A stretch of DNA of 12,626 nt from Planctomycetaceae bacterium (lineage in GTDB: Bacteria; Planctomycetota; Planctomycetia; Pirellulales; Thermoguttaceae): NCBI GenBank assembly GCA_031274385.1, contig JAISQH010000295.1, forward strand, positions 1 through 12,626, read 5' to 3'. Both the position numbers and the translations under genes were made by a program. Under the pieces are notes generated by a model. The model made no database searches, had not been told where the DNA came from, and worked only from the letters and a program-made list of their open reading frames with translations. Below, piece after piece: positions 6,743-12,626 of the stretch. How positions within the stretch are numbered: position 1 is the stretch's first letter; each line of letters begins with the position of its first letter.

Positions 6743-8710
6743 TCAGGCTGTTTTTTTTAATTTTGGTGGGACTCGGAGGTTAAATAGACCGAATAATTCG
6801 TCCTGATTCAAGCCGGTTGAGGTATTCAATCCTCCTTTGGCACCGGAAAGAATCAATTCCGACAATTCCCGTTTTTCCTGCAACACCCGATCAATTCGTT
6901 CTTCGACGGTGTTTGTCGAGATGAATCGGGTGACGGTGACGGGACCTGCTGCGCCGATTCGGTGGGCGCGGTTGATGGCTTGGTCTTCGACTGCCGGGTT
7001 CCACCAACGGTCAAACAAAAACACGTACTCCGCAAATTGCAAATTAAGACCAACACTGCCCGCCCCGTAACTCATCAAAATAACATGAATGTCCTTGTCT
7101 TCCCGAAAACACCGAATCATTTCATCGCGTTTGCCAGACGGAATTTTGCCATGATATTCCGCAATACCAAATCGATTCAGATGCCGTTTGAGTTGAAATA
7201 AGGTCTCCACCCACTGACTGAAAATAATCGCTTTCCGCCCGCTTTCGGCAACTTCTTCAAGATCGGCTTCGAGTCGTTCCAATTTTGCGCTTTCGCCGGT
7301 TGCCGGATCGAAATTGCAAATCTGCTTCAACCGGATAATCAATTCAAAAACCTGCGGAATCGACACGGAATCGCCCGCTTCGGAAAGCCGCAACACGCCT
7401 TCATCTTCCGCCATTTTATACGTTTGAGCCTGTTCCGGCGTCAGTTCGAGAACCGCATCACGCATCAGTTTCGGCGGCAAATCGCCAAGCACTTTGTCTT
7501 TGGTTCGCCGTAAAATATGTTCTCCGACAACATTGCAAACTTCGGTTGGTTTCAGTCCCGATTCCAAAAAGCCCGGCGCGAGAAATTCAAAAATTCCGAC
7601 CAAATCTTCCTGAGAATTTTCGACCGGAGTTCCGGTCAACGCCCAATTCCGGCGGCGTGCAATGGCTCTTGCCGCTTGAGAGGTGGCATTGCTTTTGTTC
7701 TTAATTCGTTGCGATTCATCGAGAACCACCAGATCGAATGTCGGAGTTTTTTCCCCTTTCGGGCAGTCGAAATATTCACGGTCACGGTTTAGCAATTCGT
7801 AATTTGCCAGCCGAACCGGTACGCCGTGAAGTTGCCACAGCCATTTCCGGCGTGCCGGAGAACCGTCAATCGAATGAACGGTGATTTCCGGTGCCCAGAT
7901 TTCAAATTCGCGCTTCCAATTGGTGAGCAACGGCTTCGGACAAATAAGCAATACATTTTGAATTTCACCGGTTCGGAGCAGGAGCCGGATGGTTGTAATT
8001 GCCTGCATTGTTTTGCCCAGTCCCATTTCATCGGCAAGAATCGCGAAATGAGCACTGTATAAAAACGCAATTCCTTGACGTTGATATGGAAACGGTTCAA
8101 ACGGCATGTCGAGTGTCGGCAAATGCAAGATCGACTCAATCGGCGGTTGAAGAATGTAACTGAGGCGATCTTGCACTTTAATCGCATCACGCGGAACACG
8201 AATACGTGTCAGTTTGTCAATATCTTCTTTCTGCAATTCCTCATCAGTAACCGGTTCGCCCGAAGCCAATATTTCCTGTTCGTCCAAAGCCAACGTTTCC
8301 TGTTCTTCCGAAGCCAACGTTTCCTGTTCGTCCGAAGCCAATGTTTCCGGTTCGCCCGAAGCCAACGTTTCCGGTTCACCCGAAGCCAACGTTTCCGGTT
8401 CACCCGAACCGGAATCAAGCGTTTCGGGAGTTTCCGGTTTTGTTGTTGCCAACTCGTCCGGCGGCGCGGCAAAAAACCAACTTCGGGAATTAACGCGGAC
8501 TTTCGAACTCACTGTTCCCGAAGCGGCAATACGAACCTTCAACTCCGGCGGCAATAAGTCCGAACAAACATCAATCTCCACCGGACGTTGCAACTGACGG
8601 TTCCAACCGGTTATGAACAAATCAACCGGCAAAGAAGAAAGCGGAAAGAATGACGAATAAACCTGAATCGGATTTTCCTCTTCCTTGAGTTTTCCAATAA
8701 ATTCTTGCAT
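6743..8710 (-). CDS. SNF2-family DEAD/DEAH-like helicase (DNA translocase)
   Basis: A 655-residue Superfamily 2 ATPase of the Snf2 group, which uses ATP to move along double-stranded DNA; the bacterial members' partners are mostly unknown. Motifs in order: I DEMGLGKT (227-234), II DESQ (331-334), III LTGTP (358-362), IV IIFSQW (495-500), V GAGSVGLNL (549-557) and VI INRAHRIG (579-586). All catalytic signatures are intact. The N-terminal 190 residues have no recognised domain and contain an acidic octapeptide repeat (see 8261-8404). No SWIM zinc finger is seen. The ATG at 8710 is chosen over the TTG at 8716, which adds only two residues. An AAGGA lies 16-20 bases upstream and is rather far for a ribosome site. 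It is upstream of holA on the same strand with a repeat-filled gap. A genome-maintenance role is inferred only from the family. Confidence 0.92.
   Translation of the reverse strand: MQEFIGKLKEEENPIQVYSSFFPLSSLPVDLFITGWNRQLQRPVEIDVCSDLLPPELKVRIAASGTVSSKVRVNSRSWFFAAPPDELATTKPETPETLDSGSGEPETLASGEPETLASGEPETLASDEQETLASEEQETLALDEQEILASGEPVTDEELQKEDIDKLTRIRVPRDAIKVQDRLSYILQPPIESILHLPTLDMPFEPFPYQRQGIAFLYSAHFAILADEMGLGKTMQAITTIRLLLRTGEIQNVLLICPKPLLTNWKREFEIWAPEITVHSIDGSPARRKWLWQLHGVPVRLANYELLNRDREYFDCPKGEKTPTFDLVVLDESQRIKNKSNATSQAARAIARRRNWALTGTPVENSQEDLVGIFEFLAPGFLESGLKPTEVCNVVGEHILRRTKDKVLGDLPPKLMRDAVLELTPEQAQTYKMAEDEGVLRLSEAGDSVSIPQVFELIIRLKQICNFDPATGESAKLERLEADLEEVAESGRKAIIFSQWVETLFQLKRHLNRFGIAEYHGKIPSGKRDEMIRCFREDKDIHVILMSYGAGSVGLNLQFAEYVFLFDRWWNPAVEDQAINRAHRIGAAGPVTVTRFISTNTVEERIDRVLQEKRELSELILSGAKGGLNTSTGLNQDELFGLFNLRVPPKLKKTA
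8261..8404 (-). repeat. 24-bp coding tandem repeat (GEPETLAS octapeptide)
   Basis: Inside the helicase N-terminal region, six copies of an 8-residue unit follow one another: GEPETLAS twice, then GEPETLAS with drift to DEQETLAS, EEQETLAL, DEQEILAS. A partial GEPVTDEE follows. The DNA period is 24 bp and the copies differ by few bases, suggesting recent slippage. The product is an acidic, probably disordered linker before the ATPase core. Confidence 0.85.
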
Positions 8711-8754
8711 TTTCAATTCTCAATCCTTGTGGTAATAAAATCCAACTGGCTCGT

Positions 8755-8783
8755 ATTCTACTATTTTTCGTTGTTTTCTTCAA
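8755..8783 (-). promoter_or_regulatory. Sigma-70-type promoter for the SNF2 helicase gene
   Basis: On the minus strand TTGAAG (8783-8778), a 17-base spacer, then TAGAAT (8760-8755). The -10 box matches consensus at five of six bases and the spacing is ideal. Transcription would begin near 8748, about 38 bases before the ATG at 8710. The same transcript could extend through holA if the hairpin between them is read through. Confidence 0.5.
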
Positions 8784-8828
8784 GGGAATCTTTTTTTCTG
8801 ATTCCGTTTTTGGAATTTCCAACAGGCA

Positions 8829-8983
8829 AGGTAGGCAACCTCTCTCCGAGACATTTGGTAGCGTCGGCGATAGCTGACTTTGATTTATCGGAAAACATGG
8901 CGTAACGTGGTTCAAGTCGGCGAGTACGCCGACGCTATTGACTAAATTGACTAAAAAAACTCTCGGAGAGAGGTTGCCTACCT
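8829..8983. repeat. 155-bp nested inverted-repeat element (MITE-like)
   Basis: Perfect 23-bp terminal arms (8829-8851 and 8961-8983, AGGTAGGCAACC... and its complement) enclose a second perfect 11-bp inverted repeat (8859-8869 TAGCGTCGGCG with 8927-8937). The right inner arm can alternatively form its own hairpin with 8916-8922 (7-bp stem, 4-base loop). There is no open frame and no obvious target duplication at the ends. It lies between divergent promoters rather than behind a gene, which argues against a terminator. A small non-autonomous mobile element or dispersed repeat is the best reading, but unproven. Confidence 0.65.
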
Positions 8984-9289
8984 GATGACTCCATAATGAG
9001 AAAAATAAAACCGAATATTCAAGTGAAAAGAGTATAGTCGCCGGTTTTGAACCGCTTGCATATCACCCCAAAAAAAATAACGCCTCCCACAAAATCCAAA
9101 ATGTTCAGGAAATCTTTTGTAAAAATAAGAGGAGTTTAACGGTTTTTCTAATTATTCCGGCGGTTTTGATCCGATGTTTAGCGCAATGGGTCGGTGTTGC
9201 GCCCGATTTGAATTGAAATTAAAAGAGTTGAGAAGAATCGGCAAAATACACAAAATAAAAACCGATGATCTGGTTCGGTAAAGAAGACC
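8984..9289. other. Intergenic region upstream of the Cys-rich lipoprotein
   Basis: No gene is supported here. The stretch is A-rich with several CCGGTTTT/AACCG fragments, for example GCCGGTTTTGAACCGC near 9041-9056, which can form a small hairpin. I find no convincing -35/-10 pair for the lipoprotein. TTGAGA at 9228-9233 is followed at the right distance only by CAAAAT. An AAGAAG at 9280-9285 may act as a weak ribosome site for the ATG at 9290. Confidence 0.4.
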
Positions 9290-12145
9290 ATGTTTTATTT
9301 ATTCGCACTCAAAATGTTCCGTTTTTCCAGTATCTTGATTTTACTGCTCGCAATCGGTTTTGCTTCCGGTTTGGTCGGCTGTTCGCACAAGAAGACGAAT
9401 CGTGGGCATCTTTTCCGGTGTGACTGGGCGTTCGAGTACAACCGAACCCCATGGGTCGGCTGCCCGCCCGATTCGGAATGTAATAACGAAAACCGTTGCA
9501 GTATTGAAGGTTGCGAAAAATGTTCGTCCGGCAAAAAGGGAATTTTTGATTGCTTCAAAAAAGGCGACGACTGTTCCTGTGAAGGACATAAAAAAAACAA
9601 AGGCTTTCGCCGACATTGCGGTTTGAACCCTGAATGTACCGCTCAAAATCCTTGTTGCCGAACACTCGGTTGCGGAATGTGGATTGATCCTGCCGATCCC
9701 AATTCTTTTGCCGGAATGGGTAACAGCGCAAAGGCTTGCGGTTTAACGCCGTTTTGCAGCCCGATGAAACCGTGCGGTCTCACGCCGAATTGCGGGCGGG
9801 TTGCGAACCCGAATTATATGAATATGAATCAACAGATGTTGATGCTTGGCAATAACGGAATGGTTTTGCCCGGCACAACAACGGTGCCGTCGTCAATGCC
9901 GTCAAACATGTTGCCGACACCGATTCCGCCTAAAAAGACGATTGAAACTCAGCCGCCGAATCCCAAAACGCCGATTCTTGCGGGTCCGAACGGTCTGTTG
10001 ATTTCAATGGGAATTGTTCCCGGTGTTTCGACGATTACAACGGGCGGAGTTGTTGCGGCAGCCGGAGTGACAACGCCAATCGGTATGATGACTCCTTCCG
10101 GTGTCCGGTTGCCGAACGGTGTTGTCAATAATAATGCGGTGATCAGAGCCTGTGCCATCCATCCCGGTTGCACGGCAGCGCGACCGTGTGGTATGACGCC
10201 CGGTTGTGGTATGATGGTTCCGGTGGCGATGGTTTCAAACAACGCGGTGCAACTTGCTTCGGCTCTTCAGGCTCCGGGTATTGCCGGAGGAATTATGCAA
10301 GCCGGAGGAATGGCGGGAGGAATCGCCATCAATCGTTTCGCCAATCCGATGACGAATCAACCGATTAACGGCGTAACAATGAGCGGTTATCCTCAAACCG
10401 GTTATCCGCCTATTGGTTACGCTCCGACCGGTTATTCGCCGGGTTATCCGCGATATAACGGATATGTTGCCGAAACCGGTTTCATCAATACAGAGGAAGA
10501 ACAACCGGAAGAACCGGAAATGGATTTGAAATCGCCAATGCCGGTTCCGCGATTCCATCCGGTTCCGACGAAACCTGTTTTTCAACGAAGTGAAGGTTTG
10601 CCGGTCACTCCCCAAACCGGAAACAGTAAAAAAACGACTGATTCGGGAAAAGCCGCCGCCGTTCATTCAAAACGTATTTTCTCCGATGAAGCCTTAAACG
10701 AAGCGATGGAGCAAGCGTATCTCGAAGGGATGTCCGCCGCAATGGAAGAATTCGAAGAAGAACTGGATACGCGGTCAGAGGAATTGAATACGCAGTCGGA
10801 AGAAATAACAAAAGCAAAAATGCAGGAAAAAATTCTGGAACAGGCTCAAAAACTTCAAGTAAAAATCGAAAAGCAAAAAGAACTTGAATTACAAATTCAA
10901 CAGGAAGCGTTACGGCAAGAAGCCCGCCGTATTGCAGCACAAGCTGCGGAGGAACAGGCGGCGCGGGAACAAGCCATTCGGGATAAAGCCGCTCAGGAAA
11001 TGGCTGCCCGCGAACAGGCGATTCGGGACGAGACCGCGTTGGCGGTTCAGGAACAGGCAATGCAGACTCAACGACAAGCCCGGCTTTTGGAATCCGCCCG
11101 AATTCAACAGGCTCAAATGATGCAACACCAAACTCCTCAAATGGTTCAGCCGGTTAATTACAACGCAACAACCGGAGGAAAAGGAATGATTGCTTCGGCA
11201 GTCGAATTTCTGAAAGGGAGTGAACAAAGAATGGATCAACAATCGCCGCCGAATCAGATTCGAACACCGAATGCGGATCGGACGATGTTGATGCCCAATA
11301 CGGTACCGCAACAATATGCAAGATACGCAATACCGCCCAATCAACCAATGCCGCCGCAAACAATGATGTTTAACGGGACTCCGTTCAACGGAAGATCGTT
11401 CAATGGAAGACCGTTGAATGGAACGCCGTTTAATGGCACACCGTCTTCCGGTTTCGGTTTACTTCAATCGGCAAAATCAACCGGAACGAATTTTCTTTCC
11501 GCCGTAAGCGGAGTCGTCTCACCTTTTTCCGGTTTACTCGGTTCGGACATGCCAAGACAACAAGAATCCGCTTTTAATCGACCAGTCTCACCGGCGCCGG
11601 GTGTGCCGGTTCCGGGTAGGACGGTTCCGGGCATGACGGTTCCGGGCATGACGGTTCCGGGGATGGCGGTTCCGGTTTCTCGGTCGGTTTCGCCGGTTTC
11701 GCAATCGGCTCCGGTGCCGGCTCCGTTCTCGCAATCGGTTCCGTTTTCACAATCCGTTCCGGTTTCGCAACAAGCGGTTCACCATGTTCGGCAAGCAGGC
11801 AGACCGCCGCAGAATGGACAGCGAACCCCAACAATGACGCCCAAAATACCAATTCCTCAATTATCGGGAAATCCGTTGTTCCAGCAGAATTGCCCGGAAT
11901 GTCAGGAACCTTTGCCGGAACATGATGCCTCTGTCGCTCATACAAAATCGGCAACAATGAATAAACGGCTCTCACTTCCGGTTTCCGAAAAAACAACTGA
12001 GGAAGAATTGGGAATTTTCACACCGGAATTACCGCAAAAACCGCCGACAAGATCAAAAACAATCACAAAACCAAAAAGAGTTATTGAAGTTGATGACGAT
12101 GAAGAATCGTCAATGATTCGTCAAGCCCATTTTATAGATCGCTAA
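9290..12145 (+). CDS. Large Cys-rich, coiled-coil, low-complexity lipoprotein of unknown function
   Basis: A 951-residue protein I do not recognise as a named family. Residues 1-31 are a lipoprotein signal: basic n-region, hydrophobic SSILILLLAIGF, lipobox LVGC with the lipidated Cys at 31. An alternative ATG at residue 9 would still give a signal, but only 9290 has a possible ribosome site. Residues 44-307 hold four cysteine quartets with near-constant spacing C-x5-C-x5-C-x5-C (58-75, 110-128, 150-168, 288-306), the later ones as CGLTPxC/PCGMTPGCG. Between them lies Gly/Val/Met-rich sequence. Residues 366-393 are a GY-rich repeat (GYPQTGYPPIGYAPTGY). Residues about 467-610 are a long Glu/Gln/Ala coiled coil. 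Pentapeptide repeats lie at 694-718 and 774-793, followed by Ser-Gln-Pro repeats, a CPEC (868-871) and an acidic/basic tail. The composition suggests an envelope structural protein, perhaps disulfide cross-linked. That is inference. It appears monocistronic. Confidence 0.85.
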   Translation: MFYLFALKMFRFSSILILLLAIGFASGLVGCSHKKTNRGHLFRCDWAFEYNRTPWVGCPPDSECNNENRCSIEGCEKCSSGKKGIFDCFKKGDDCSCEGHKKNKGFRRHCGLNPECTAQNPCCRTLGCGMWIDPADPNSFAGMGNSAKACGLTPFCSPMKPCGLTPNCGRVANPNYMNMNQQMLMLGNNGMVLPGTTTVPSSMPSNMLPTPIPPKKTIETQPPNPKTPILAGPNGLLISMGIVPGVSTITTGGVVAAAGVTTPIGMMTPSGVRLPNGVVNNNAVIRACAIHPGCTAARPCGMTPGCGMMVPVAMVSNNAVQLASALQAPGIAGGIMQAGGMAGGIAINRFANPMTNQPINGVTMSGYPQTGYPPIGYAPTGYSPGYPRYNGYVAETGFINTEEEQPEEPEMDLKSPMPVPRFHPVPTKPVFQRSEGLPVTPQTGNSKKTTDSGKAAAVHSKRIFSDEALNEAMEQAYLEGMSAAMEEFEEELDTRSEELNTQSEEITKAKMQEKILEQAQKLQVKIEKQKELELQIQQEALRQEARRIAAQAAEEQAAREQAIRDKAAQEMAAREQAIRDETALAVQEQAMQTQRQARLLESARIQQAQMMQHQTPQMVQPVNYNATTGGKGMIASAVEFLKGSEQRMDQQSPPNQIRTPNADRTMLMPNTVPQQYARYAIPPNQPMPPQTMMFNGTPFNGRSFNGRPLNGTPFNGTPSSGFGLLQSAKSTGTNFLSAVSGVVSPFSGLLGSDMPRQQESAFNRPVSPAPGVPVPGRTVPGMTVPGMTVPGMAVPVSRSVSPVSQSAPVPAPFSQSVPFSQSVPVSQQAVHHVRQAGRPPQNGQRTPTMTPKIPIPQLSGNPLFQQNCPECQEPLPEHDASVAHTKSATMNKRLSLPVSEKTTEEELGIFTPELPQKPPTRSKTITKPKRVIEVDDDEESSMIRQAHFIDR
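11369..11443 (+). repeat. Five FNGTP-type pentapeptide repeats (15-bp period)
   Basis: Within the lipoprotein, residues 694-718 read FNGTP, FNGRS, FNGRP, LNGTP, FNGTP. The DNA has a 15-bp period with small drift. It lies just after the coiled coil, in a Pro/Asn/Gly-rich stretch likely to be unstructured or to form turns. Confidence 0.85.
11609..11668 (+). repeat. Four VPGMT-type pentapeptide repeats (15-bp period)
   Basis: Residues 774-793 read VPGRT, VPGMT, VPGMT, VPGMA; the two middle copies are almost identical at DNA level (GTTCCGGGCATGACG). VPG-containing pentapeptides resemble elastin-like turns. They are followed by SQSVP-type repeats. Confidence 0.85.
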
Positions 12146-12166
12146 TTATTTCGTTTTTAATTTTTT

Positions 12167-12242
12167 GTTGCGCACAAAGGCACAAAAGGCACAAAGAAAA
12201 TGAGACGTTTGAAATCAGAACCTTTGTACCTTTGTGCGCAAC
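12167..12242. repeat. 20-bp inverted repeat with GGCACAAA tandem arm
   Basis: Arms 12167-12186 and 12223-12242 (GTTGCGCACAAAGGCACAAA and its complement) pair with one mismatch. The left side adds further AAGGCACAAAG steps, so this is another palindrome built on a short tandem unit. It starts 22 bases after the lipoprotein stop. The T-run is before, not after, the stem, so it does not look like an intrinsic terminator for that gene, though a hairpin role at the mRNA end is possible. Confidence 0.75.
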
Positions 12243-12626
12243 TCCTCTTGGACTCGGCTTTTAAAATTCAATTTACCGGTTCCAATCGCCAAATTTGAAA
12301 TTCACTGAGGTGTAAATGATTTTTACAAAGGCGTAAGGCTTTCACTGATATACTTTCGGCGGTCATAAATGTATGTTTTTACCCTGTAGAGGCGGGAAGG
12401 CTTGAGGCAGGAAGGCGTTAGCGACGGGGGCTTGCCCCCGAAACGATTGATGTTGCCCCCCGAAACGATTGATTCTTTTCGTCGGGGGCAAGCCCCTTGT
12501 TCTACCACACCATTTTTTTGAGATACGAACCAGACGAACAATACAAGATAAACGAAAGAGCCATCATCAATTCTATTTTAGTCGCGCTAGCGACGTTATT
12601 ATGCATAACCGGCGGTGTAGCGCAGC
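12243..12626. other. Gene-free repeat-rich tail of the window
   Basis: No coding frame here is convincing. The stretch holds a two-copy 15-bp direct repeat (GAGGCGGGAAGGCTT-like, from 12389 and 12404), the 12427-12496 palindromic element, and a small GTCGC-GCTA-GCGAC hairpin (12581-12594). It ends in GGCGGTGTAGCGCAGC, which may be the beginning of another palindromic repeat cut off by the window edge. Confidence 0.45.
12427..12496. repeat. GGGGCTTGCCCCCGA palindromic element with internal direct repeat
   Basis: Perfect 15-bp arms (12427-12441 and 12482-12496). Each arm is itself a small hairpin (GGGGC-TT-GCCCC and GGGGC-AA-GCCCC). Between them, a unit TTGCCCCCGAAACGATTGAT is repeated with a period of about 21 bases (from 12432 and 12453). 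No open frame and no gene association are seen. It looks like a dispersed REP-like repeat. Confidence 0.75.

Noticed and set aside
8214..8597. A plus-strand frame with SEANVSGSPEANVSGS repeats
   Set aside because: It is the antisense reading of the octapeptide repeat in the SNF2 helicase. The helicase frame has full family motifs.
9341..9646. Minus-strand frame opposite the lipoprotein N-terminus
   Set aside because: It is antisense to the lipobox and cysteine clusters, which carry clear structure in the plus frame. The antisense product has no recognisable features.
12323..12541. A 72-residue minus-strand frame in the right-hand tail
   Set aside because: It spans the palindromic and direct repeats, has no recognisable protein features and no upstream ribosome site.

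Overview
The window looks like a chromosomal segment of a member of the Planctomycetota, possibly Pirellulales-like, with moderate GC. That is an inference from gene content and from the lack of clear Shine-Dalgarno sites; no rRNA or other phylogenetic marker is present. It holds six protein-coding genes, five complete and one running off the left edge. They are separated by intergenic gaps unusually rich in short tandem and inverted repeats. I see no tRNA, rRNA, CRISPR array, transposase or phage gene.

Left part (1-4155, minus strand): one uninterrupted reading frame encodes the first 1385 residues of a very large exported protein related to the N-terminal periplasmic part of secretins. In order it has a signal peptide, an Ala/Pro/Thr linker, an LTxxQ helical domain, an N0/STN-like domain and a long series of NolW-like modules. 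Four consecutive units repeat with an exact 366-bp period. The C-terminus, where a secretin barrel would lie, is outside the window.

Middle part (4156-8710): a divergent intergenic region leads to trmL (tRNA wobble-nucleotide 2'-O-methyltransferase) and a small protein of unknown function, both on the plus strand. These converge on holA (DNA polymerase III delta subunit) and an upstream SNF2-family helicase, both on the minus strand. A 25-bp perfect inverted repeat of TTTGTGG/TTTGGGG heptads sits in the helicase-holA gap and ends one base before the holA start codon. The same 25-mer occurs again upstream of trmL.

Right part (8711-12626): a divergent gap carries a nested 155-bp inverted-repeat element. 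It is followed by a 951-residue lipoprotein with four clusters of regularly spaced cysteines, a Gly/Tyr repeat, a long coiled coil and two sets of pentapeptide repeats. The last 480 bases hold at least two more inverted-repeat elements and no convincing gene.

The genes do not form one pathway. Two (holA, SNF2 helicase) act on DNA, one (trmL) modifies tRNA, and two (secretin-like protein, Cys-rich lipoprotein) are exported envelope proteins of a repetitive, low-complexity type. The most distinctive signals are the secretin-like repeat array, the cysteine quartets of the lipoprotein and the several unrelated families of palindromic repeats.
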